Shown here one piece after another: positions 35,255 through 43,259 of a stretch of DNA of 64,000 nt. Below the pieces are notes generated by a model. It ran no database searches, was not told the origin of the DNA, and saw nothing but the letters and a program-made list of their open reading frames with translations. Every line of letters starts with the position of its first letter. Position 1 is the first letter of the stretch. The DNA comes from Bacteroidia bacterium (GTDB lineage Bacteria; Bacteroidota; Bacteroidia; J057). The stretch covers positions 1 through 64,000 of the forward strand of contig JAUIGE010000007.1 of assembly GCA_030430205.1 (NCBI GenBank), read 5' to 3'. Position numbers and translations under genes: made by a program.

Positions 35255-35262
35255 TACTTTTG
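35255..35262 (+). promoter_or_regulatory. candidate -7 box (TACTTTTG) of porQ
   Basis: TACTTTTG fits TAnnTTTG and lies 34 bases upstream of the porQ ATG at 35297. A TTG at 35227-35229 is somewhat far for a -33 element. Confidence 0.4.
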
Positions 35263-35296
35263 AATAGAATTTGTTTTTCACATTGATCGAAAGTAA

Positions 35297-36358
35297 ATGA
35301 ACTCCCTAAATAAGTTATTTCTTGTTGTTTTGATTGCCATGCCCCTGCAGATGTCTGCACAGATCGGCGGACAGTCTTTGTTTGAGTTTTTGCGTCTGAG
35401 TCCCTCTGCCCGCCTGAGCAGCATGGGGGGCGTCAATGTCTCCACCTGGGACGATGACCTGCATTTTGGGTATATGAATCCTGCGCTGGTCAATGACTCC
35501 ATGCACCAGCATGCAGCGCTTTCCTATGCCGGATACCTGGAAGACATTGGTTATGGCTATACGGGCTATAGCCATACCTTTGAAGGGATTGCCAGCTTTC
35601 ATACCGCTTTACATTATGTTAATTATGGGAGTTTTCAGGGTGCTGATGACCGTGGCAACCTGACCACGACCTTCGGTGCGAGCAATATCGCCTGGGTGAT
35701 AGGCGCTTCGCGCGGATCGGATCACTTCCGTGTAGGAGCTAACCTGAAGCTCCTCTACTCCACCCTCGCCTCGGGCTATAGCTCCGAGTTTCTGGGACTG
35801 GCCGCCGACATCGGCGGTGCCTACCGCAGTAAGAGCCGCCTCTTCTCGGCGGGTATTGTGGTCAAAAATATGGGCTTGTCGCTGACACAGCCTCCGGCTG
35901 GTTGGGGCAGAGAAAGCCTGCCTTTCGAGCTTCAGATGGGCATTTCCAACAAACTTCGCCACATGCCTTTGCGCTTTTCCATCACCACCACCAACCTCGA
36001 ACATCCCAACCTGATCTACCGCGATCCCAATGCGCCCATCGAGTTTGACCTGAGTGGCAATCCCATCATACAGAAAGACCCCTTTTTGGATAAGGTAGTC
36101 CGTCATGCGGTTTTTGGGGGAGAATTTCTCCTCGGCAAGTCCCTCCGCCTGCGCGGAGGCTACAACCACCTGCGCCGCCAGGAGCTTCGCTCCCGCAACC
36201 GTGCCGGACTCTCCGGCTTTTCGCTGGGCTTCGGCCTTCGCATCCGCGACAAATACGCTTTTGACTATGGCTACTCCAGCTATGGAGCAGCCAGTGATTT
36301 CAATACACACCAATTTAGTTTGCGGGTAGATTTATCAAAAAAATCCGCATCAAATTAA
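35297..36358 (+). CDS. porQ: type IX secretion system protein PorQ
   Basis: This 353-residue outer-membrane protein begins with a signal peptide (about 1-21, cleavage after MSAQ), then the PorQ-typical FEFLRLSPSARLSSMGGVN, MNPALVNDSMHQHAALSY, ALHYVNYGSFQGADDRGN and, later, GGEFLLGKSLRLRGGYNHL. PorQ is a FadL-like barrel protein in the T9SS attachment complex together with PorU, PorV and PorZ, acting after translocation of cargo. The gene is in a single-gene context here, followed by a large secreted protein. Confidence 0.93.
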   Translation: MNSLNKLFLVVLIAMPLQMSAQIGGQSLFEFLRLSPSARLSSMGGVNVSTWDDDLHFGYMNPALVNDSMHQHAALSYAGYLEDIGYGYTGYSHTFEGIASFHTALHYVNYGSFQGADDRGNLTTTFGASNIAWVIGASRGSDHFRVGANLKLLYSTLASGYSSEFLGLAADIGGAYRSKSRLFSAGIVVKNMGLSLTQPPAGWGRESLPFELQMGISNKLRHMPLRFSITTTNLEHPNLIYRDPNAPIEFDLSGNPIIQKDPFLDKVVRHAVFGGEFLLGKSLRLRGGYNHLRRQELRSRNRAGLSGFSLGFGLRIRDKYAFDYGYSSYGAASDFNTHQFSLRVDLSKKSASN

Positions 36359-36440
36359 ATCTCAACAAATTTCTCTCTTTTTCATTCAGGCATATCTTTT
36401 GTATATCACAGGCTTAGTGACTATTCCTTAAAAAAGCCGA

Positions 36441-39400
36441 ATGCAAAACGTAAAGAACCTGATCCTTTTTAGCCTGTGCATCCTTGTTCATTTTTGGATC
36501 AATCAAGCCTGGGGGCAATGTACACCTCCTCCTGCATTAGCAGCATTTCAATGCAGTGGATGTGCTGAGATACAAATATTTTATTGCGAAGAGGAAGCAC
36601 AACCCGCCACCTTATCCAGTTTTATTCAACAAAACAGCAACTATCAGGCTGGCGCCAGCCTCAATTGGTATGCAGATAACAATGGGCTAATCAGTGGGCA
36701 ACTTACAGCAGAGCCTTCTCCGGATGTAAGCACTTCCCAAACCCAATACTATTGGGTAAGTCAGGTACAAAATGGATGTGAAGGAACCGCAACCCGGCTG
36801 AGGCTCCGGGTACGGCCCAGGCCGTGGTTGGAGGTCGATTCAAGTATTCAGTTTTGTTATCCCTATCAGATGGATATGACTGGTCAGGTTGTGGACCGGA
36901 GAAATGTAAGCAGTATTTTTCAGTATTATGATACCAATCCAGCCAGCGGAGCGAGTCCTACTCATAGCCTGACAGCTACCGCAGGACAATTAAATCCTCC
37001 CAATCAAAGTATATTTATTGCCCCACCTATAAGAACAACCTATTGGGTGATAGGTGTAAACGAAGCGACCATAGGCCCTGGCTGTAGGGATACGGCTAGC
37101 TTTACCCTTGTCCCCAACACAAGGCCCCAAGTCACCCCCAACCCAGATATTTACATCTGTGAAGGGCAGATCGTAAGCCCCCCTCCTGTACAGAGTACAC
37201 CTTCTGCCTCTCTGATCCTTTGGACCATTAACAATAAAGGAATGGGACTGGCCTCCAGTGGTTTTGGAAATCCCCCTGCCTTTTTAGCTCCCACAGGCAT
37301 CACAAAGCCTGATACAGCCCAGTTGACCTACTTTGTATTGTCGGGTGTCTGCGCTTCTATAGATACGGTCAACATATATCTGCAACCCAAACCGCGGATC
37401 ACCATCGCATTGGCAGATACGGTTTGTAGCAGGCAAAGCGGACAAATTTCGCTTTCCATCAGCAACCAGGTCCCGGGTTTGGTAAGCTATCAATGGTTGG
37501 CGCCCAGTCTGCAGGCTGGCTTGCAGGGGCCTTCCGTTGCAGGAAATGGCCCTAGGATAAGTGGCACTTTTGTAAATGAAGAAAACGGCATGTTAGCCGC
37601 CACCTATCAGGTAAGAGCAACAAGCGAGATAGGTTGTGTGGGTCCTGTGGAGGTGGCAAAAATTCTGACCAAAGCGGAACCGGTCATTTCAACAACTCTG
37701 GACACAGATATTTGCAGTTCAGAAGAAGCTCAACTGGCATTCAGCACCCAGAACCAGCTTGCTGGTGTGACATTCAGCTGGACCTCCAACAAGTTGACAT
37801 CGGGCCTTGTAGGGCTCCAGGGAGCCCCTACAAGTAGCAGCGGACCGCTGTTAAATGATGCTTTCCTCAACACCTCCGGCAAGTCTCTGGCTGTCAATTA
37901 TCAGCTTCAGGCTGAGGCAGATGGCTGTCAGGCCATTCCCCAAAGCTTTGCTTTGGATGTATATCCGATTCTACCGACAGGCAGCTTAGTGCTGATTGCC
38001 TGTGAAGATGCAACCGGAAGCGGTCAGGCCAGTTTCAATCTAATGGATGTAAATAGCCAGATAATTGGCAATCCAATTACGGATTTCTTCCTGGACCCTC
38101 AACTGACCTTGCCTGTCTCTTCTCCTCAAAACTTTCAAAGCAATGGACAAATAATCTATGGGGCACGCTATGGATCAGCCCCTTGTCCTGAAAATTGGAG
38201 AATCCAGTTGAATATCCAATCTATTCCAGCCATTCCTACAGCAATACAAGATGCCGGATGTCAGGGAACTCACTTCCAGCTTTCGCCTTCGCCGGGCAAT
38301 GCTTTTCGCTTCTATGATGCCGATCCGGCATCGGGAATTGCAAGCCTGCTACAAGACCAGGCGACAACTTTTGATACCCTTTTGCTCGACCCCAGCTCGC
38401 CCGTGGAAATCTGGATGAGTGCATACGATGGCTTATGCGAAAGCCAGGCATCAAAAGCAGAAATAGAGGTTTGGGCCCTGCCTGATTTATTCAACATCAG
38501 CAGCAATAGCCCTTTATGTGAAGGAGATAATTTGGAACTTCAGGCCGCTACGGCACATGTCAGCACTTTTTCCTGGAGTTCAGCCAATCCGTCTTTTTCA
38601 GGAACAGATTCGATTGCCCAACTGGAAAATATCAGTCTCTCAGATGCAGGTATGTTTCACCTTGAAATCACCAACAGTCACGGATGTAGCTATGCGGACT
38701 CTGTCCAGGTGGTCGTTGTTCTTCCCCCTAATGCAGGGCAGGATACGGTAGTCAACTTTTGTGATGGCGATGCCGCTTTCAGGCTTTTTGATGCACTCGG
38801 TGCCGGTGCAAGCAGCGGCGGTTTCTGGACTGGCCCAAGCCTGGTTGGCAGTGGCTACCTGGGTTCTTTTGACCCTGCTAACATGACATTTGGCACCTAT
38901 ACCTACAACCTGACAGGCCATGCATGCCAGGCGGCTATTTTTGCCCGGGTAGAGGTCGCATATTTCCCGATCCCCTCCCCTGTCATGACGGCCAACAGTC
39001 CTCTTTTTGAAGATGATGATTTACAATTACAGGCGACAGATGGTTTATACTACCTCTGGGCCGGTCCTAATGGGTTTGGAGCAAATGGAGACCAGGTTAT
39101 TCGTTCTGGGATCGCTCTGGAAGACAGTGGCTATTATGTGGTGGAAGTGACAAATGCTGGCGGCTGTGTGGGAAAGGATTCTGTATTCGTTCAGGTGATT
39201 GAGGTTCCCAAAATTCAATTTGCTTTGGCAGCCTTTCTTGAAGGCCCATTTGATGGGCTTTCCGGTTTGATGCATGACAGCCTGAGAAAAAAAGGCGTGA
39301 TTCCCCTTACAGAACCTTTTACCGCCATGAACTTCAACTTTGTTGGAGGTGGTGGAGAGCGCATTGATCCCCAAATCCTGCAGCAAAGTGGCCCAGACGC

Positions 39401-39905
39401 CATTGTGGATTGGATTTTTGTTGATTTGCGCGATCCCAATGACTCCATGCTCACTGTCGCCTCCCGGGCTTGTCTGCTCCAGCGCGATGGCGATATCGTT
39501 GACCTGGACGGTGTTTCCCCCCCCACCTTTCGATGGTTAAATGAAGGTTTCTACTATGTCGTCATTGACCACCGAAATCACCTTTCAGTCATGACAGCCA
39601 TGCCTGTCTACCTGGACAAAGCCGGCAATATTTTCGTCGACTTCAGGGATGTCGCAACGCCTGTATTCGGCTTCAATCCCGTCAAAAGGGTCGGCAATGA
39701 AGCATTCCTTTTCTCAGGAGACGCCAATGGCGATGACCAGGTACAGGTCATAGACCTGGTAAACTTCTGGATTCCCAGCGTAGGCACATCTGGTTATATC
39801 CATGCAGATTGGAATTTGGACGGTCAGGTACAAAATAATGACTTTATCAGTATTTGGGTACCGAATGCCGGGCGTGGGTCTCAGGTCCCGGGAAAGGCTT
39901 TTTGA
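36441..39905 (+). CDS. large secreted multi-domain protein with dockerin-like C-terminus
   Basis: This 1154-residue protein has a signal peptide (about 1-24) and repeated Ig-like/PKD-like segments with paired cysteines through most of its length, for example NSPLCEGDNLELQAAT and NSPLFEDDDLQLQATD, which are related repeats. The C-terminal 130 residues hold the Bacteroidota motif YYVVIDHRNHLSVMTAMP and then two calcium-binding, dockerin-like loops (GDANGDDQVQVIDLV and DWNLDGQVQNNDFISIW). There is no ordinary T9SS sorting domain after that. It is probably a cell-surface or released adhesin-type protein. It lies directly after porQ, and its last 25 bases overlap the convergent glycosyltransferase gene. 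Confidence 0.82.
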   Translation: MQNVKNLILFSLCILVHFWINQAWGQCTPPPALAAFQCSGCAEIQIFYCEEEAQPATLSSFIQQNSNYQAGASLNWYADNNGLISGQLTAEPSPDVSTSQTQYYWVSQVQNGCEGTATRLRLRVRPRPWLEVDSSIQFCYPYQMDMTGQVVDRRNVSSIFQYYDTNPASGASPTHSLTATAGQLNPPNQSIFIAPPIRTTYWVIGVNEATIGPGCRDTASFTLVPNTRPQVTPNPDIYICEGQIVSPPPVQSTPSASLILWTINNKGMGLASSGFGNPPAFLAPTGITKPDTAQLTYFVLSGVCASIDTVNIYLQPKPRITIALADTVCSRQSGQISLSISNQVPGLVSYQWLAPSLQAGLQGPSVAGNGPRISGTFVNEENGMLAATYQVRATSEIGCVGPVEVAKILTKAEPVISTTLDTDICSSEEAQLAFSTQNQLAGVTFSWTSNKLTSGLVGLQGAPTSSSGPLLNDAFLNTSGKSLAVNYQLQAEADGCQAIPQSFALDVYPILPTGSLVLIACEDATGSGQASFNLMDVNSQIIGNPITDFFLDPQLTLPVSSPQNFQSNGQIIYGARYGSAPCPENWRIQLNIQSIPAIPTAIQDAGCQGTHFQLSPSPGNAFRFYDADPASGIASLLQDQATTFDTLLLDPSSPVEIWMSAYDGLCESQASKAEIEVWALPDLFNISSNSPLCEGDNLELQAATAHVSTFSWSSANPSFSGTDSIAQLENISLSDAGMFHLEITNSHGCSYADSVQVVVVLPPNAGQDTVVNFCDGDAAFRLFDALGAGASSGGFWTGPSLVGSGYLGSFDPANMTFGTYTYNLTGHACQAAIFARVEVAYFPIPSPVMTANSPLFEDDDLQLQATDGLYYLWAGPNGFGANGDQVIRSGIALEDSGYYVVEVTNAGGCVGKDSVFVQVIEVPKIQFALAAFLEGPFDGLSGLMHDSLRKKGVIPLTEPFTAMNFNFVGGGGERIDPQILQQSGPDAIVDWIFVDLRDPNDSMLTVASRACLLQRDGDIVDLDGVSPPTFRWLNEGFYYVVIDHRNHLSVMTAMPVYLDKAGNIFVDFRDVATPVFGFNPVKRVGNEAFLFSGDANGDDQVQVIDLVNFWIPSVGTSGYIHADWNLDGQVQNNDFISIWVPNAGRGSQVPGKAF

Positions 39906-41137
39906 TGGGCTCTGAAGATCTTCAAATAATCCAGGTGTCTATGTACCAAAGGAGGTTCCTTTTCCATCTCAGCCCATAGCTGCGCCGCAGCTTCCAACAC
40001 TTCTACTTCCGGCCAGAAATTATCTCTGGCGAAGTGCACATATTGCAACACCTTCAGGGGCGTAAACCACTGCAAAAAACGTTTTTCAAAAGCCTCCTGG
40101 CTTCCCACATTGATCCGATCTATCTCCAATTGTGTCAGGAAATTTTCCTCATCCAAAAAAGCCTGAATGGCCTCTGGATAAGGGGGAGGATCATTTTTAT
40201 ACAGGGAAGGAATGTCTTTCAAAAAGGCTTTCAGCTGCACAAATGTCTGCACATCATAGGCCGGATAAAAACTGGCTCCACTTTCCAACCATTTCACAAT
40301 GGCTTTCCCCGTACCAAAAGGTACTTTTTCAGCGGGTCGGGGCGAGGGAATCACCCTCGTGCTGTTCAGCTCAAAGTAGCCCGAATTGGGAATAAATTTA
40401 TGGAGGAAATAAAAATCCTCCCCCGCCTTGCGGCGGTTCATGCCATTTTCGGATTGGTAAGCACTGCTGCGCACCGCCATGGAAGAGCCAATCGTATGAA
40501 AAGCATAAGGATATGCAGCAAAGCGCAAGCCCTCAATATAGTATCGCAGATACAATTCATAGCGTAAAATGCCTTCATAGACTTCAGCGGAATATTGCTC
40601 CCCTGCCAAAGGATGCTCAAAGTGGATGGAACAGGCCTTCCGCCTTTTATCCTCCAGAAAAGCTTTTTCCACTTCTACCAAATAATTCGGAATCACCTGG
40701 CTGTCAGCATCCAGGCACAGGATACATCCAGCCTCATTCCCGACCTGGCTAAGCCTGTCAACGGCTTCATCCATCCCTATTTTTCGGGCCAACCCCACAC
40801 CCGCATGCTTTCTCGGAAGTTCCGGAAAATGCAGAAAATGATAGCTCAACTTTCTATTAGCTGCTTTTTTCCAGGCAATTGCTTCCTGGAGGAAACTCTC
40901 ATTTTGCTGTTTTACCGTGGTGGAATCTCTTACCGAAGAATTAAAAACAACCAGCACTTCCACCGCAGAATCTGGTTGAATACAATTTTCAAGTGAATCC
41001 AAAGTCTGAAGCAAATCAGCTTCACAATAGCTGGGAATAACCACAACCATATTCAGGTCGGGATGGGGTGATGTTTGAATTTGCCTGGGGGCAAAACGGT
41101 TTTTTTCGAGATAACTTTTTCCGCTGAAGATAGTCAT
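39881..41137 (-). CDS. glycosyltransferase family 2 protein
   Basis: This 418-residue protein has the GT-A core of family 2: MVVVIPSYCEADLLQTLDSL with SAVEVLVVFNSS near the N-terminus, the acceptor/donor region with CILCLDADSQVIPNYLVEV (DAD metal site about residue 148), then SSMAVRSSAYQSENGMN and GEDFYFLHKF, matching the usual ED motif. It transfers a nucleotide-activated sugar, but the acceptor is not evident. There are no membrane helices, so it is cytosolic or peripheral. The neighbours are not glycan genes. Confidence 0.85.
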   Translation of the reverse strand: MTIFSGKSYLEKNRFAPRQIQTSPHPDLNMVVVIPSYCEADLLQTLDSLENCIQPDSAVEVLVVFNSSVRDSTTVKQQNESFLQEAIAWKKAANRKLSYHFLHFPELPRKHAGVGLARKIGMDEAVDRLSQVGNEAGCILCLDADSQVIPNYLVEVEKAFLEDKRRKACSIHFEHPLAGEQYSAEVYEGILRYELYLRYYIEGLRFAAYPYAFHTIGSSMAVRSSAYQSENGMNRRKAGEDFYFLHKFIPNSGYFELNSTRVIPSPRPAEKVPFGTGKAIVKWLESGASFYPAYDVQTFVQLKAFLKDIPSLYKNDPPPYPEAIQAFLDEENFLTQLEIDRINVGSQEAFEKRFLQWFTPLKVLQYVHFARDNFWPEVEVLEAAAQLWAEMEKEPPLVHRHLDYLKIFRAHQKAFPGT

Positions 41138-41163
41138 GATATGGATGAAATAAATCAGAAAAT

Positions 41164-41194
41164 ATTCCTTAAAATTGCCGCCAATTTAAGGAAT
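41164..41194. other. A/T-rich hairpin upstream of the glycosyltransferase gene
   Basis: ATTCCTTAAAATTG (41164-41177) is almost perfectly complementary to CAATTTAAGGAAT (41182-41194), with one bulged base and a 4-base loop. It lies 27 bases upstream of the minus-strand start at 41137, so it would be in a 5' leader or act as an operator. No factor can be named. Confidence 0.4.
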
Positions 41195-41303
41195 TAAAAA
41201 TATTTGCGAATTTTCGCTAATAAAGCAATCGAAATCGTTTTACTTACGTTATGCCAATAGTTATTATCGCATAATAATTCTCTTTCTAACCTAATTACCC
41301 GTT

Positions 41304-41311
41304 TATGTTTG
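41304..41311 (+). promoter_or_regulatory. candidate -7 box (TATGTTTG) of the universal stress protein gene
   Basis: TATGTTTG fits TAnnTTTG and ends 7 bases before the ATG at 41319, again implying a leaderless or nearly leaderless mRNA. Confidence 0.4.
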
Positions 41312-41318
41312 AATCATC

Positions 41319-42164
41319 ATGAAAAAACTATTAGTGCCGCTTGATTTTAGCTCTTCCAACCAAAACGTATTTTCATACGCTTCCTCTCTCGCACGTCGCT
41401 CGCAAGCTGAGTTGACGATTTTTCCGACTGGCTCCAAACGCCTGCTCAAACAAGGATCTCAATTCCTGTTTGTTCACACAAATCCTATAGAGCAACTGAT
41501 TGGTGCGCTGAAGGAAACCGAAGCCTGTAAGGCAATTATAGACGTTGCCCAGCAACTTCAGGCCAAAAAAATCAATTTTCGAGTGAAAATTGATGGCGGA
41601 AGCCTGCTTCGTCGCATCGTGAAAGAAGCCGAGTCAAATGCGTATGACTTATTGATCGTTGGTGCAAATGAGCCTTCCCGCATCCGTACCTATTTGCGTG
41701 GCAACTTATTTTCGGCACTTTTAAATGATGTAAACGTTCCCATTTTCATTGTCCCAACCCAAAAGGAGTTCAATGAAATTGACCATATCACTTATGCAGT
41801 AGACTTGTCAGATTATGATCCCGCGATCATTCGCCAGGTCAAAACCATCGCTTCCCTTTTTGATGCAAAATTGACGATTGCGCATGTCAATCAGGAAGAA
41901 GAGGATGGCCAAAATGCTGTTTATATGAAAACCCTGGAGAAAACCATCAACGACACGCTGGATTATCCAAAGGTTTATTACAAATTCTTTGATTCTACAG
42001 ACATATTGGGAGGAATCAAAAAGCAGGTAACCCTCAATAAGAGTGATATGCTTGCGATGATTAACCGCAAGGAAGCTTCCTGGACTGACTTCTTCTCGGA
42101 TAAGAGCCTTACCCGGAAGATGATGAATGAATTGAATGTGCCATTGCTGGCATTTAGAAAATAA
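41319..42164 (+). CDS. tandem universal stress protein (UspA family)
   Basis: This 281-residue cytosolic protein has two USP domains. Domain 1 starts KKLLVPLDFSSSNQNVFSYA and ends with LLIVGANEPSRIRTYLRGN, where the usual G-2X-G-9X-G-S/T ATP motif is only partly kept. Domain 2 starts ITYAVDLSDYDPAIIRQV and ends near SDMLAMINRKEASWTDFF. A short insertion follows the first strand (TIFPTGSKRLLKQGSQFLF). Such proteins respond to starvation and stress. It is transcribed alone, with a good terminator after it, embedded in the 3' end of the convergent gene. Confidence 0.9.
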   Translation: MKKLLVPLDFSSSNQNVFSYASSLARRSQAELTIFPTGSKRLLKQGSQFLFVHTNPIEQLIGALKETEACKAIIDVAQQLQAKKINFRVKIDGGSLLRRIVKEAESNAYDLLIVGANEPSRIRTYLRGNLFSALLNDVNVPIFIVPTQKEFNEIDHITYAVDLSDYDPAIIRQVKTIASLFDAKLTIAHVNQEEEDGQNAVYMKTLEKTINDTLDYPKVYYKFFDSTDILGGIKKQVTLNKSDMLAMINRKEASWTDFFSDKSLTRKMMNELNVPLLAFRK

Positions 42165-42170
42165 TCGGTT

Positions 42171-43223
42171 TTACCGATAAAACAGAATCTGGCCGGGGTA
42201 CAACCCGGCCTTTTTTCTTTCCAGCTCCCGCAGGAAAGGATCCAGGCGAATAACTTCGCCATCCACTGCGCCAAAAGGCGCAATCCCCACATACAACTCT
42301 CCGCTGAAGCGGTCATAGGACATGCAATAGATCAGGTCTTTATGATCTGAAGAAAGCTGCGATTTGCGCAGATAGTCTGCATGAAGCTCCCAGCTGTCCA
42401 TATCAAGGCGTGCGATGGTGGAATCGGTGATGAGTAAAAGTTGCCTTTCAACCAACTCTATATCAAAAATACTCCCTTTGAAGGGAATCACCCTCTCGAC
42501 CTCTTCGGTTTGGCTGTGAACCACCACAAGGGCTGCCCCCGATCCGCCCGGATCAAAATCCCCCTTGCAGCTGACAAGAATGTTCTCTTCAAAAACGGCT
42601 AAATCCCCGGGATTTTCTACAGGGAGATCCAAATAATGAACTTCATTATTGGAGGGATGAATGATAGCCAATTTGTTATTTTTTCCATCCAGGGGATGGC
42701 TGCCACAAGCCACAAATAGTTTTCCTGCATGGAAAAGAATGCCCTCCATGCTGTTTTCAACAGCTATTTCGTCTGTCAGCAGCATGCTGATGGGATTGAA
42801 TTCGTAGAGCTTTTCTGTATGAAAAGCTGTCAAGAAAGCCCTTTCAGGGCTGATGCGGATCATCTCCCGCGGAGCGGAGCCTTCAGGCAAGCTGAGGCTT
42901 GCCAGGAGCTTCATTTCGGGCAGTTGTACTTTGTACAGGAGGCGGGAGTTGTTTATCACCAAAAAAAGGGTGTCGGCTTCCAGCAAAGCAAAATTGGCGA
43001 CATCGCCCAGAGGTCTGTCATTCACTTTTTCAAAAATGCCTGTGCAATACACCTCTCCATCCCAAATATCCAGGCTGGCGTTATTTTGCGTCCAAACGCC
43101 TTCATTCAGGATAAAAATACCCCGATGGTCTTCCCCTTCACAGCCTGCTGTCTCAGGGAAGTCAGGAGGTGGGATGCATGCACTCAGGAGAAATAGGAGA
43201 AAAATGGGGTGTAATCTGGACAT
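42171..43223 (-). CDS. lipoprotein with YncE-like beta-propeller
   Basis: This 350-residue product has a signal peptide and lipobox (FLLSAC, Cys about 16). The rest is built of repeated four-strand units of beta-propeller type, e.g. GIFILNEGVWTQNNASLDIW, VNDRPLGDVANFALLEADTL and GKLFVACGSHPLDGKNNKLA, resembling YncE-like/DUF5074 proteins of Bacteroidota. These are often near TonB receptors, although here none is adjacent. No ligand can be assigned. Its end carries the terminator of the convergent uspA gene, with only 6 bases between the stops. Confidence 0.8.
   Translation of the reverse strand: MSRLHPIFLLFLLSACIPPPDFPETAGCEGEDHRGIFILNEGVWTQNNASLDIWDGEVYCTGIFEKVNDRPLGDVANFALLEADTLFLVINNSRLLYKVQLPEMKLLASLSLPEGSAPREMIRISPERAFLTAFHTEKLYEFNPISMLLTDEIAVENSMEGILFHAGKLFVACGSHPLDGKNNKLAIIHPSNNEVHYLDLPVENPGDLAVFEENILVSCKGDFDPGGSGAALVVVHSQTEEVERVIPFKGSIFDIELVERQLLLITDSTIARLDMDSWELHADYLRKSQLSSDHKDLIYCMSYDRFSGELYVGIAPFGAVDGEVIRLDPFLRELERKKAGLYPGQILFYR
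42191..42216 (+). terminator. rho-independent terminator of the universal stress protein gene
   Basis: GGCCGGG (42191-42197) pairs with CCCGGCC (42204-42210) across GTACAA and is followed by TTTTTT. It lies inside the last codons of the convergent lipoprotein gene, so one stretch serves both as coding sequence and as terminator. Confidence 0.85.
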
Positions 43224-43242
43224 CTGTGCTAATTTGCTTGTA

Positions 43243-43250
43243 CAAATTTA
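43243..43250 (-). promoter_or_regulatory. candidate -7 box (TAAATTTG) of the YncE-like gene
   Basis: On the minus strand TAAATTTG lies 19 bases upstream of the ATG at 43223, within the 36-base divergent spacer to the thioredoxin-domain gene. Confidence 0.4.
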
Positions 43251-43259
43251 CCATTATTC

